Assembly: GCF_014841615.1 (NCBI RefSeq)
Contig: NZ_JACYUG010000005.1
Location: 180,010 to 213,870, forward strand
Source: Sphingomonas sp. CFBP 8760
GTDB lineage: Bacteria; Pseudomonadota; Alphaproteobacteria; Sphingomonadales; Sphingomonadaceae
DNA length: 33,861 nucleotides
Direction: 5' to 3'
A program made the translations under genes and the position numbers. The number at the start of each line of letters is the position of its first letter. Positions within the stretch are counted from its first letter, which is position 1. The notes under the pieces were generated by a model. It was given only the letters and a program-made list of their open reading frames with translations, was not told the DNA's origin and made no database searches. Below are positions 8,500 through 17,220 of the stretch, one piece after another.

Positions 8500-8747
8500 T
8501 CGGCTATTCCAACCTCAACCGATCCATCGCATCCGTGATACCACGTCAACCGCGCGCGTGTAGGCTTCTCCGGCATACTAGCGGCAGTTGTGGGCAATCC
8601 TGATGCTGCGACGTCTTCGGTAACATCGTTCGTCCCGACGCCAGTCGTTCCTGAGCCAGCAACATAGGCGATGATGCTCGTCAGTTTGGGTATGATCGGT
8701 GCAACCGCTCGGTATCGTCGGCGTTCTGACAAAGTCACTTACGCCTG
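8500..8747 (+). pseudogene. Broken PEP-CTERM gene, C-terminal part
   Basis: On the plus strand VVPEPAT is followed by a stop (TAG) and then AMMLVSLGMIGATARYRRR to a second stop at about 8747. In the intact neighbour the residue at the stop is tryptophan (PEPATWAMMLV), so a TGG to TAG change is likely. Upstream the frame is open for about 30 codons and then degrades; no start can be given and the left boundary is approximate. A strong terminator follows. The remnant has lost its membrane anchor and sorting signal. Confidence 0.65.
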
Positions 8748-8778
8748 ATTTTCTCCCGATGTTCAGGTGAAGGTGCGA

Positions 8779-8809
8779 GGCCGCTGATTAAAAGTCAGCG
8801 GCCCTTTTT
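8779..8809 (+). terminator. Strong rho-independent terminator
   Basis: GGCCGCTGA (8779-8787) and TCAGCGGCC (8795-8803) form a perfect nine-base stem with a seven-base loop, followed by a run of five T (8805-8809). It lies just after the broken PEP-CTERM gene and probably ended that transcript. Confidence 0.85.
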
Positions 8810-8937
8810 GGTCTGATCAGGGCTGAGCCTTTTGGCGGCTCGACCTGAAAGTGGGTCAGTTGAGGCAGTTGCTAAAATCATAAGCAATTGATATATCAGC
8901 CGATATGGTTGCAATTTTAAAAGCTTGAATTGATCTG

Positions 8938-9132
8938 GTGCGGCAGATGATGGCAACCCGTATGTGGACGGCCCTCACACGGATGTTTGCGTATCCACTG
9001 CGCTTTATCGAGCTTCAAGCTGCTAGAAGGACGGAGTTGATCGCCCAAGGTTATTGCTCTGGCTGTCTGCGACAGAAGGCGGAAGCGGGATATAAGACCT
9101 GTGACGATTGTTATTCCATAGGTCTGGAATAG
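8938..9132 (+). CDS. Small protein with two CxxC pairs
   Basis: 64 residues, or fewer if the ATGs at 8947 or 8950 are used. The C-terminal half has YCSGCLRQKAEAGYKTCDDC, two CxxC pairs about 13 residues apart, a zinc-knuckle arrangement. The N-terminal half is basic and amphipathic (ALTRMFAYPLRFIELQAARR). No ribosome binding site is obvious. I do not recognise a family; a small zinc-binding protein is the most that can be said. Confidence 0.45.
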   Translation: MRQMMATRMWTALTRMFAYPLRFIELQAARRTELIAQGYCSGCLRQKAEAGYKTCDDCYSIGLE

Positions 9133-9207
9133 CTGGGGTGCTGCTGGCAAAGAGGCTGGTGGCTTTTTTTATTTGATCTGAACAGGCGTTGGCATAACAC
9201 TTCTGTC

Positions 9208-9498
9208 ATGACCGCCTACCTTGTCCGTCTGACGGCCGAGCAAGAACACCCCCATGAGATCATTGGCATCTTTGTCGCGGAGACAAGGGAGGCGTTGTTC
9301 TGGCTGGTTGATCAAGCCGCATTGCCGTCGGAATGAGAGTGTATCGAGTTAAGCAATGGTAGGATTTATTGGGAGACTTTTACGGCCAAGCGTGTGCCTG
9401 AAGCAGCACCGGCAGACCACTTGCTTGATGACTGGAGCCCGCTGCGGTCGTGTGCCGGGACACGACCGTGCCAGCCGCGCCGAACTGGTCAACGCTGA
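9208..9498 (+). pseudogene. Small conserved-looking gene interrupted by an in-frame TGA
   Basis: ATG at 9208 opens MTAYLVRLTAEQEHPHEIIG followed by FVAETREALFWLVDQAALPSE, 42 residues that read like a real cytoplasmic protein. After the TGA at 9334-9336 the same frame continues ECIELSNGRIYWETFTAK and VPEAAPADHLLDDW, also protein-like, to a second TGA at 9498. A single CGA or TGG to TGA change would explain this. The part after about 9440 may not belong to the gene. Product unknown. If the short form is functional it is a 42-residue protein at 9208-9336. Confidence 0.5.
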
Positions 9499-9809
9499 TG
9501 GTGTGCCCACACTCGCAGTGCAGAACTACTACTGCGCTACTACGTGGACGTCATCACGTTCACCGGCAGCTACGGTTGGTCCGCCCTTCCAATCAATGGC
9601 TTCTGTGGCAAAAACAACGACATACGCGACGTCCGAAACTCAGGCAGACCGTGTGGAAAGCCGTGAGCCGGGGCTGCGTAAGTTCCGCTGTCATTGGCCG
9701 GTGTAATTTCTGGCGAGATCAGCTCGATGCCGCTCTCCGGCGGCCTTGAGGCGCCCATAGGCGGCTCATGTGACATCCGAGATAACGCTCAGGCTCGGAA
9801 AGGCGTCGA
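9499..9809. other. Region without recognisable genes
   Basis: Between the interrupted small gene and the IS1182-family transposase I see no convincing coding frame on either strand. The last part contains the 3' end of the IS element, whose terminal repeat is probably near 9769-9781 (TGTGACATCCGAG, a weak match to the reverse complement of the bases near 11297-11309). Confidence 0.35.
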
Positions 9810-11249
9810 TTATGGCCTTACCGCAGCGATCATGCCCGGTACGCCGACCAGGGTGATGGCTCGCCTGATGTTGTAGGCAAGCGCGGTCAGGCTGAACTCG
9901 CCGCAAACGTTCTCCAGCCGGCGCATCAGGAACGCGCCCTGGCCCATCCACTGTTTGATGGTGCCGAACGGGTGCTCGACGCTGTTTCGCCGTTCGTCGA
10001 GCACGCCGGGACGAAGTGCCAGCCGCGCCGCCATGCGGTCAAGCACCGCCTCGTTCTCCAGGCGCGAGACGCGGCGGAAGGTCCGGGTGCAGCGAGACTT
10101 CAGCTCGCAGGCCTTGCAGGCAGCGCGGTTGGTGTAGTCGACCTTCACATTGTCACGCGACTTGCCGAAGTGACGCGGCGAGAGCACCGCCCCAGCCGGA
10201 CAGACGAACACGTCCCGGTCAGGCTCGTAGCGGAACACCTCCTTGCTGAAGAAGCCATCGCGCACGGCAGGGCCGCGGATCGGCTTGGGGACATAGGCGG
10301 TGATGCCGGCCTTCTCGCAGGCCTCGATGTCCTCGATCTTGAAGTAGCCGCGGTCGGCGACCGCCTCGATGCGGTCGACGCCGAGCGCCTCCATTGCCGC
10401 TGTCGCGGTCTCGGCGAGCAGGCCCAGGTCGAGAACTTGGTTGCTCACCGCCTGCTCGGCGATCAGCTTGTGCTTCACGTCAACGGCGAGCTGGATGTTG
10501 TAGCCGACGCCCACCTTGGTCATGCGCGCCATCGCGCGGGCATCCGGATCGGTGAGCGAGATCTGCTCGGCGCCGGTGCGCTCCATCGCGCCCAGCAGCG
10601 CCTTCTGCCGGTCACGCTTGCCCTGGATGGCTGCGATCTTCTCGGCCAGCTTGCCGTTACCCCGGCCGGAACCGCCGCCCGGCGTGTGGTCATCGTCGGC
10701 GTCTCCCTCATCGAGCCGCTTCATGTACCCGGCGAGCTTCTCGTCGGCCTCCTGGATGAACCTGGTGAGCGAGGTGTGAGTAAAGTTGCGGTTCTTGTTG
10801 TTGACCGCCTTGATGCGCGTACCGTCCACCGCCACGAGTTCGCGCCCGAACAGGTCGAGTTGGCGGCACAGCACCACGAACTCGCGGAACACCGTCTTGA
10901 AGGCGGCACGGTTGTCGCGGCGGAAATCGGCAACCGTCTTGAAGTCCGGCTTGAGGTGCCGCAGCAGCCAGATCACCTCGATGTTGCGGTGGGTCTCGGC
11001 TTCCAGGCGCCGGCTTGAACGAACCCGGTTGAGGTAGCCGTAGATGTAAAGCTTGAGCAGATCGGCCGGGTCATAGCCTGGCCGCCCCGTCGCCTTCGGC
11101 TGCACGCGGACGAACCCGGCCGTGCCAAGGTCGAGCCCGTCGACGAACGCCTCGATGAACCGGACCGGATTGTCCTGCCCGACATAATCATCCACCGCTT
11201 CAGGCAGCAGCAGGAGCTGCGAGCGGTCCGTTCCAGCCAGATGCGCCAT
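9810..11249 (-). CDS. IS1182-family transposase, full length
   Basis: 479 residues, complete DDE transposase. The N-terminal DUF772-type domain reads DYVGQDNPVRFIEAFVDGL and RPGYDPADLLKLYIYGYLN; then LVAVDGTRIKAVNNKNRN carries the first catalytic Asp, IEAVADRGYF the second, and RRNSVEHPFGTIKQWMG the Glu. A cysteine-rich stretch (CKACELKSRC) lies before the last motif. No frameshift or stop is seen, so the element may be active. Terminal repeats are probably near 9769 and 11309 but match weakly. It forms the left border of the defence operon starting at 11850. Confidence 0.92.
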   Translation of the reverse strand: MAHLAGTDRSQLLLLPEAVDDYVGQDNPVRFIEAFVDGLDLGTAGFVRVQPKATGRPGYDPADLLKLYIYGYLNRVRSSRRLEAETHRNIEVIWLLRHLKPDFKTVADFRRDNRAAFKTVFREFVVLCRQLDLFGRELVAVDGTRIKAVNNKNRNFTHTSLTRFIQEADEKLAGYMKRLDEGDADDDHTPGGGSGRGNGKLAEKIAAIQGKRDRQKALLGAMERTGAEQISLTDPDARAMARMTKVGVGYNIQLAVDVKHKLIAEQAVSNQVLDLGLLAETATAAMEALGVDRIEAVADRGYFKIEDIEACEKAGITAYVPKPIRGPAVRDGFFSKEVFRYEPDRDVFVCPAGAVLSPRHFGKSRDNVKVDYTNRAACKACELKSRCTRTFRRVSRLENEAVLDRMAARLALRPGVLDERRNSVEHPFGTIKQWMGQGAFLMRRLENVCGEFSLTALAYNIRRAITLVGVPGMIAAVRP

Positions 11250-11849
11250 GGCAGAAACATACCATGGGCCGAGATCTACGGGAATCCTCAGGCCGGGCTT
11301 TCACACAGTCTGCAGGATATGCGCGACGACGTTATGTCTGAATTGGTGGATTGCGGTCGGTCCGCTTTCGGGCAGTCCACTGCTGTAAGCTGCCGTTTGT
11401 TCAGGAGGGGGCCGGGGGCTTCGGACCCCGTCGATGATGGAGAGCGGACCGGCCGCTTTCGGGTGGCGGCCGCCGAAACCGGCACTTAGCTCATGCCGCC
11501 GGCGGGGGCGGACTCTTGGCGATTGTGGTAAATACGGTTTGGTATTAGGTTCTGGGATAGGGGTGATGGCTACTACACGTCATCGACCGTTCACCATGCC
11601 ATCGCACCGCCAGCGACCCTTCGATTGCGCCGAACGGCGCGATAGAAATGCGGTTCGGACCCCGCCCAAAATCGCAGTGATGACAAACCGACAGTGAATA
11701 ATGTACGGAACCGACGCGCCTTCGGTCGACTTATGTTGGGAAGCCCGTAAACTCGGTCTTGATTTGCGATATTGAGCGAGCGCCGTTATCAACCGGTAAG
11801 CGATCGCTAGCGGATCGAGGTGTGAAATCGGATTGGTCAGCGGGACGAC
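11250..11849. other. Intergenic region before the methyltransferase operon
   Basis: The first 60 bases are the IS1182 upstream end. 11340-11700 is GC-rich with no convincing gene on either strand; the open frames there lack starts and family motifs. A possible promoter lies at 11764-11792. Confidence 0.4.
11764..11792 (+). promoter_or_regulatory. Candidate sigma-70 promoter of the methyltransferase operon
   Basis: TTGCGA (11764-11769) and TATCAA (11787-11792) are separated by 17 bases, about 60 bases upstream of the first gene. Fit to consensus is moderate. A self-complementary GCGATCGC follows and could be a regulator site. Confidence 0.3.
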
Positions 11850-13166
11850 GTGGCGGATTTCACTTACATGGGAACCAAAAAGCTGCTGGCGCCGCGCATC
11901 GCGGAGCTGGTTAGCTCCATGGCACCTGGTCCTTTTCTCGATCTTTTCTCGGGTATAGCGGCGGTGGGGACCCAGGTTGGGTCGAACCGTGCCATCTGGT
12001 CCAATGATGTGCAATCCTTCTCTGGACTACTAACGCAGCAGCGTTTCTGCGCCGCTATGGCTTTCACCACGGCGCCGGACCTTGTCCAAAAGGCTTTAGT
12101 TCATTTCGCGTACAATCGGCATGTTTTGACTGAGGTATTTGGACCAAGTGTCTCTGAGGAGAAACTGTTGCTTGGCGCGCCTGACCCTTCTCGTTTGAAG
12201 ACGCTGATCGATGATATCAGCACTTTAGGCACAGAGAAGCGCGTAGAGCTTCGCGCAGCGGGCGCCCACTGCATGGTGGCGACGACCCATGGTGGCACCT
12301 ATGTGGGACTGACGCAGGCGATAGAAGCTGACTCAATTCGCTACGCTGCGGACAGGCTGCTTCTAGATGGCGATATTGACCAGACCGAACATCGCTGGAT
12401 GGTGCTGGCGCTTTGTCAGGCAATCATCACTGCGAACAATTCCACAGGACATTTCGCGCAGTTTCTGTCACCCAGTCCAACCAACATTCATCGCATTGTG
12501 CGCAAGCGCCGGATGAGCATGTGGTCGTTATGGCGCGATGCCCTGATCAACGCCCGCCCTCTGGGAACGGTTAAGTGGCGGCGAGGTAATCGCACGTTCA
12601 GTAGAAATGCTGCCGATCTGCTAAAATCGCTGCGTAGCATGAAGCGGAAACCAGCGGTCATCTATGCCGACCCCCCTTACACAAGTGACCAATATTCCCG
12701 TTATTACCATTTGCTCGAAAATATTGTTCTCTACGACTACCCAGAGACCGCAAGTAAAGGACAATACCGTGCGGACCGCTTCAGTTCAGCTTTTTCGCTT
12801 AAATCGTCCGTTGATGCTGCATTTAGCGATCTCGTTTCTGCCGCAGCACGATTGCCGGCTGTCTTTGTACTGAGCTATCCGAGCAACGGACTGCTTGGAA
12901 ACTCAACCGACAGAGTGGTCGATCTTCTTTGCTGCCATTTTCAATATGTCGATCAACCGGTCAAAATGTCACATTTGCATTCGACGATGGGTGGCTCAAA
13001 AGGTCCGCAAAAGCATATTGTAGAGGAGAACATCTTCGTCGCCTACCAAGATATACGAGCGCGCTTTGCCGACCGGCAACCTACCCCAGCCGCATTGGTG
13101 AAACCAGTTTCAATGGCGATACAACGTGAGCCTATCGCCGAGAGCGAAATGAGCGCCCCCGCTTGA
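11850..13166 (+). CDS. D12-class adenine-specific DNA methyltransferase
   Basis: 438 residues, predicted N6-adenine DNA methyltransferase using S-adenosylmethionine. The D12 start FTYMGTKKLLAPRI is followed by motif I, PFLDLFSGIAAVG (28-40), and the catalytic DPPY at residues 274-277 in VIYADPPYTSDQYS. The GTG at 11850 is used because the D12 motif begins four residues later, before the next ATG (11868). No restriction endonuclease is adjacent. It is the first gene of a four-gene operon and overlaps the phosphoesterase gene by four bases. It probably marks host DNA so that the downstream proteins spare it, or is itself an effector; inference. Confidence 0.88.
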   Translation: MADFTYMGTKKLLAPRIAELVSSMAPGPFLDLFSGIAAVGTQVGSNRAIWSNDVQSFSGLLTQQRFCAAMAFTTAPDLVQKALVHFAYNRHVLTEVFGPSVSEEKLLLGAPDPSRLKTLIDDISTLGTEKRVELRAAGAHCMVATTHGGTYVGLTQAIEADSIRYAADRLLLDGDIDQTEHRWMVLALCQAIITANNSTGHFAQFLSPSPTNIHRIVRKRRMSMWSLWRDALINARPLGTVKWRRGNRTFSRNAADLLKSLRSMKRKPAVIYADPPYTSDQYSRYYHLLENIVLYDYPETASKGQYRADRFSSAFSLKSSVDAAFSDLVSAAARLPAVFVLSYPSNGLLGNSTDRVVDLLCCHFQYVDQPVKMSHLHSTMGGSKGPQKHIVEENIFVAYQDIRARFADRQPTPAALVKPVSMAIQREPIAESEMSAPA

Positions 13167-14365
13167 GCGCCCAAGTGATCAAGATCGCGGTGGTAAGCGA
13201 CCTCCACGTGTTCAATGGCTCTTCGAGTGCAGGCGGGCCATCGTTCATCGGGACGGCCGATACGCAGGATTCGCCGGAGAAGCATCCATTCAAGGGGATT
13301 CAGAAGCTGATCGCCGATGAGGGGCTATCTGCAGATTTCTTAATTTGCCCCGGTGACCTCGCGGATAGGGCGGACCCCGCCGCCCTCATGTTTGCGTGGG
13401 AAAAGCTTCAGCGACTTAAAACTCAGCTGGGAGCGCAAAACCTGTTCGCGACGAGCGGTAACCATGATGTCGATTCGCGCAATGCACACGGAGACGTCGA
13501 CCCAAAGGGCAATCTCCAAGCACTCGATCCGATGTTCCCTGGCCTTAGCGAGCAGCAGTGTGACAAATACTGGTCGCGAAACTTTGCGGTTTTCACTGAG
13601 GGAGATTTACGCATTGTTCTTCTAAACTCAGCAGCGTTTCACGGTTACGGCACCGATGCTAGTCCTGAATACAAGTATGGCCGCGTCAGCTCGAAAACGA
13701 TTTCTGCACTGCGAGCCTCCTTGGCGACCGATCACCGCCGGGTTAATATCTTAGTCTGTCATCATCACCCGGCGCCCTACAACCCGGTTGAAGAAGAAGA
13801 TTATAGCGAAATGCTCGGCGGCGACCGCCTGATTGAGCTCCTTGATTCTGGCGCTCATGGGTCATGGATATTGATACACGGACATAAGCATTTTCCTCGC
13901 TTGGCTTACGCGACCGGTAGCTCATCATCACCAGTGATTTTCTCGGCTGGCTCGTTTAGTGTCGCACTCCATCACAGTCAGAGCGCGCGAGCGCGCAATC
14001 AGTTTTACATCCTTGAAATTCCGGTCGGTGATCTTGATAGTTTGGGTCTCGACATCGCCGGTACGATCACTGCATGGGACTGGATAACGCTGATGGGCTG
14101 GCAGCCGGCAGGCAATTTATCCGGCCTACCGCACAGCTTAGGGTTTGGCTGCCGCGAAGCTGTCCGAAGTATTGCTCGCGACATTGCCTCATACTTCCCG
14201 GCCCAGGCCAGTGCTTTAAGCGGCGAAGAACTCATTGGCTTATTGCCAAGGTTGCGTTTCCTGCACCCACAGGATCTTCAAGCTGTTATTTTGAGATTGA
14301 GGCAGGATCATCAAATTGTCATGCGTATGCAAGATGGAAAGATCATTGAGGTGGGACGCAAATGA
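13163..14365 (+). CDS. Calcineurin-like metallophosphoesterase
   Basis: 400 residues. All five metal-ligand motifs of the family are present: SDLH (Asp13, His15), GDLADR (Asp65), GNHD (100-102), CHHHP (near 200) and HGHKH (His241, His243). The family hydrolyses phosphodiesters or monoesters with two metals; members include cyclic-nucleotide phosphodiesterases and DNA nucleases such as Mre11. The catalytic part (1-250) resembles the CpdA group more than Mre11 and is followed by an unassigned helical C-terminus of about 140 residues. The start is TTG 13163 (TTGA overlap with the previous stop) or GTG 13175. The ATPase gene overlaps its end by ATGA. Confidence 0.88.
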   Translation: MSAQVIKIAVVSDLHVFNGSSSAGGPSFIGTADTQDSPEKHPFKGIQKLIADEGLSADFLICPGDLADRADPAALMFAWEKLQRLKTQLGAQNLFATSGNHDVDSRNAHGDVDPKGNLQALDPMFPGLSEQQCDKYWSRNFAVFTEGDLRIVLLNSAAFHGYGTDASPEYKYGRVSSKTISALRASLATDHRRVNILVCHHHPAPYNPVEEEDYSEMLGGDRLIELLDSGAHGSWILIHGHKHFPRLAYATGSSSSPVIFSAGSFSVALHHSQSARARNQFYILEIPVGDLDSLGLDIAGTITAWDWITLMGWQPAGNLSGLPHSLGFGCREAVRSIARDIASYFPAQASALSGEELIGLLPRLRFLHPQDLQAVILRLRQDHQIVMRMQDGKIIEVGRK

Positions 14366-16248
14366 CGATCCTATCTGCAGCTCCCAGTGTCTTTGAATCG
14401 TTTAACGCTCGGAATCTTGATCCAACGCAGGTCGCGCAGCGCTTCATTCCGCCCCAGCAGTTCAACGAACTGATCTTACGAAATCACGGAATTGTTGTTG
14501 GTCCCCGCGGCAGCGGCAAGACGACGTTGCTCAAAATGTTGCAGCTGCCGGCGCTGGCCTCTTGGAATCATCCGGCAGCAGACGGGTATCGTGAGAAGAT
14601 TGATTTCATTGGTGTGTTCGTGGCAGCCGATATCAGCTGGGGCGCCCAACTGACTGCCCTTGGGGAAGAGCGACTATCCGAAGACGTGCGCACTATCCTC
14701 GGTTTTTCGGCGTTCACGACCCACATCCTGTCTGCGGTCGTTCGCGCAATGATCGAGACGATGAGCCCGGCGGTAGCGAAAGTTCCTTCGCTCGCGCGAC
14801 TGCACGTTAAGCTCGAACGCGAAGAAATAAGCGCCTTGTCGCGTTCGCTTGCAATGCAGTGGGAGCTTACAACTGAACTACCAACGCTTGGAGCGGTCCA
14901 AGCTGCGCTGCAGGGAAGATTGTTGAGGATAGCGCAGATCGCTAATAAGCTAGCGATGGCCGGCGTTGATCGGCTTAACCCTGAATCTTCCGATACCAGC
15001 TTCCTTTTTCTCAGTCCTTTGTCAGCCGTCTCATATGGCGTCGAACAATTCAATGCGGTCGCGGATCAGCCCTATCGCAAGTGGGCATTGTTGTTCGACG
15101 AACTCGAGATTGCTCCGCAGCCGATTCGCCAAGCACTCCTACAAGCGTTGCGAAGCACGAACCAGAATCTACTTTTTAAGCTGTCTCTCAGTCCTTATCA
15201 CGAGGACGCTGACCTACTAAACAAAGCGGTCTCAGCGATGCCGTCGCAGGACTATCAGCCGATTGAGTTGTGGTATGCGCGCAAGGAGCAGGGTTTTCAA
15301 TTCTCGCGCTCATTGCTCGAGGCGATGATCGACGATGCCGGTTGCAGCGATGCACGTCCTGAAGATATTTTTGGGTCAGCATCAGTCGATATGGTCGAAC
15401 AAAGCAGGGATGTTCACGCCTCCGCCTACAAGGCCGGATCAGACCTCCAAATGCGCTACAAGCGACTGGCCGCTCGTGACCCAAGTTTTGCGCGATATCT
15501 TAGCGTTAATGACGTTGATCTGGAGGCGATGGACACGCTGCCGTCCAGCGTGCGGGCGAGCATCGTACGCAAGGTGACATCGATTGTCGCCACGCGCGAA
15601 ACATTTCGGTCCGAGGAACAGTCGATTGGCGGTGGAAAGCGACTTGGCCGAAGCCGGAAAAATCCAAACATCTACTACGGCGTCGAGGCCATGCTGGCGA
15701 TCGTTGAAGGCAATCCGCGCTGGCTGATCGGCCTCATGGGGCCACTAATTCGCCGCTATGTCGAGGACCGCCGACGCGTTCCGCGAGAGACTCAGGCTTT
15801 TGCGATTTCAACCGCTGCGCACCGCTTCCGGGCGCTTTTAAAGACGATTCCATACGTCCCGGATGGGTCCAACACATTTCGCCAGCGCCAAGTGACTTCG
15901 CGCGGACTACTCTCGCTGCTGGATGCGATTGGCGACCGCTTCTTTCGGCATATCGTCATTGACGATTTTACGCCGGATCCCGTTTTGTCGTTCACGATAG
16001 ATGCCAACACCTCGGAAGCAATGATCGAGGCCTTGGGTAAGGCGCTTAACGCCGGAGCTATAATTCTAGTGCCGGATTCAGGTGCCGAAGCAATCGCCAG
16101 TTCGATTAAGGGCAAGCGCTTCCGCTTGTCATACATGCTCGCCACGAGCTACCGGCTGCCGCTACTTTTGGGGCGTGAAGGGTCGCTGCATCGCCTTCTC
16201 GTGGATGAGCGCAATAACCCGACCCCGTTGTTTCGAGATGACATATGA
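14362..16248 (+). CDS. Large P-loop ATPase, ORC/CDC6- or STAND-like
   Basis: 628 residues. A Walker A motif VVGPRGSGKTTLLKM (47-54 core) lies close to the N-terminus and a Walker B ALLFDELEIAP near 242-249. A sensor-like segment LLFKLSLSPY follows. The remaining 350 residues are of unassigned type. The start FNARNLDPTQVAQRFIPPQQ is typical of ATPases in which the nucleotide site lies next to a FIPP-like motif. ORC/CDC6-type ATPases act on DNA; here it may sense or translocate on foreign DNA, or control the phosphoesterase. It overlaps both neighbours by four bases (ATGA), indicating translational coupling and probable fixed stoichiometry. Confidence 0.8.
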   Translation: MTILSAAPSVFESFNARNLDPTQVAQRFIPPQQFNELILRNHGIVVGPRGSGKTTLLKMLQLPALASWNHPAADGYREKIDFIGVFVAADISWGAQLTALGEERLSEDVRTILGFSAFTTHILSAVVRAMIETMSPAVAKVPSLARLHVKLEREEISALSRSLAMQWELTTELPTLGAVQAALQGRLLRIAQIANKLAMAGVDRLNPESSDTSFLFLSPLSAVSYGVEQFNAVADQPYRKWALLFDELEIAPQPIRQALLQALRSTNQNLLFKLSLSPYHEDADLLNKAVSAMPSQDYQPIELWYARKEQGFQFSRSLLEAMIDDAGCSDARPEDIFGSASVDMVEQSRDVHASAYKAGSDLQMRYKRLAARDPSFARYLSVNDVDLEAMDTLPSSVRASIVRKVTSIVATRETFRSEEQSIGGGKRLGRSRKNPNIYYGVEAMLAIVEGNPRWLIGLMGPLIRRYVEDRRRVPRETQAFAISTAAHRFRALLKTIPYVPDGSNTFRQRQVTSRGLLSLLDAIGDRFFRHIVIDDFTPDPVLSFTIDANTSEAMIEALGKALNAGAIILVPDSGAEAIASSIKGKRFRLSYMLATSYRLPLLLGREGSLHRLLVDERNNPTPLFRDDI

Positions 16249-17195
16249 CCATGCTAATCGAAGTGGTTGGAAGCGGCGAACTCGAGGAAGTGCATGATCT
16301 GTTTATTGGCACTTTGGGGTATGAAAGCCGATCGACCCATTTGGCCCGTAAACAGCTGGTCAATGCGAAACGAAAGGTCGCACTGGCGTTTCCAAATGAA
16401 GATTATGTCTCGTATCTTGCAAACCGCACGTTCTTAAGCGCTAGCGACTACTATATCCTCGATAACCGGCGCCCGATCATTGCTCACCTGTTACAGGAAA
16501 TGGTTGAGGAGCATTGTAATCTCAGCAAAGTCCCCGTCTCAGTACTGATTGATATATCATCGATGTCACGCCCGATGCTTGCCGACATCATTCGTCTTAT
16601 TGCTGAGCTTGACGCGCCCCACGGCGTGAATGCGACATTCGTGTATCTCCCTGCGGCTTATGTGAAAGGTAATGCGGAACATGCGCCAGTGGCCGTGTCG
16701 CAGCCCGTAACTCCAGAGTTTGCTGGTTGGACGTCAAAGCCTGAACTGCCAATCACAGCGGTCGTGGGGCTCGGCTATGAGCCAGACCTAGCTTTGGGGG
16801 CGCTCGAGTTCCTTGAACCAACCGCAGCATGGGCATTTATACCGACCGGTGAGGACCGTCGCTATGATGATGCTGTCAAGGAAGCAAATCGTAGCCTCGA
16901 AGTGATGCTCAGCGATGACCGCTCGATGAGCTATTCGGTTGAAGAGCCGGCGCGAGTGCACGCCGTACTTGAGACCCTAGTCTATGGTCTGGTCCAAAGG
17001 TCGCGCCCGATACTAATTCCTTTTGGGCCCAAAATCTTCAGCCTGTGCTGCCTGCTTGTTGCGCAAAACTACGCCCCGTCCGTTACGGTCTGGCGCGTGA
17101 GCGGCGAAACGCTCGCGCGACCAGGTGATCGCCAAGCTAGCGGCAAAATCGTAACGATGGAAGTTTACTTCAGACCGCCTATTTCTGAAGAATGA
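16245..17195 (+). CDS. Unknown protein, fourth gene of the methyltransferase operon
   Basis: 316 residues, no membrane segment or signal. I do not recognise a named family. Two alpha/beta units are suggested: one with LFIGTLGYESRSTHLAR (20-36) and VPVSVLIDISSMSRPML (97-111), and a second from about residue 170 beginning ITAVVGLGYEPDLAL and containing AFIPTGEDRRYDDA. Strand-loop-helix segments with GYE-S and DISS motifs resemble Rossmann-like nucleotide- or ligand-binding domains, distantly CARF-like, but this is guesswork. It starts at ATG 16245, overlapping the ATPase stop as ATGA, so it belongs to the operon. An IS5 element is inserted 26 bases beyond its stop. Confidence 0.75.
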   Translation: MTMLIEVVGSGELEEVHDLFIGTLGYESRSTHLARKQLVNAKRKVALAFPNEDYVSYLANRTFLSASDYYILDNRRPIIAHLLQEMVEEHCNLSKVPVSVLIDISSMSRPMLADIIRLIAELDAPHGVNATFVYLPAAYVKGNAEHAPVAVSQPVTPEFAGWTSKPELPITAVVGLGYEPDLALGALEFLEPTAAWAFIPTGEDRRYDDAVKEANRSLEVMLSDDRSMSYSVEEPARVHAVLETLVYGLVQRSRPILIPFGPKIFSLCCLLVAQNYAPSVTVWRVSGETLARPGDRQASGKIVTMEVYFRPPISEE

Positions 17196-17220
17196 TCAGA
17201 AATGCAAAAGTACGATACTA

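Noticed and set aside
9130..9175. Possible terminator after the CxxC gene (a T-run follows)
   Set aside because: The sequences GCTGCTGGC and GCTGGTGGC are direct, not inverted, repeats, so no hairpin forms.
11580..12014. Minus-strand open frame over the start of the methyltransferase gene
   Set aside because: It overlaps the D12 gene on the other strand, has no family motif and no ribosome binding site; judged a shadow.
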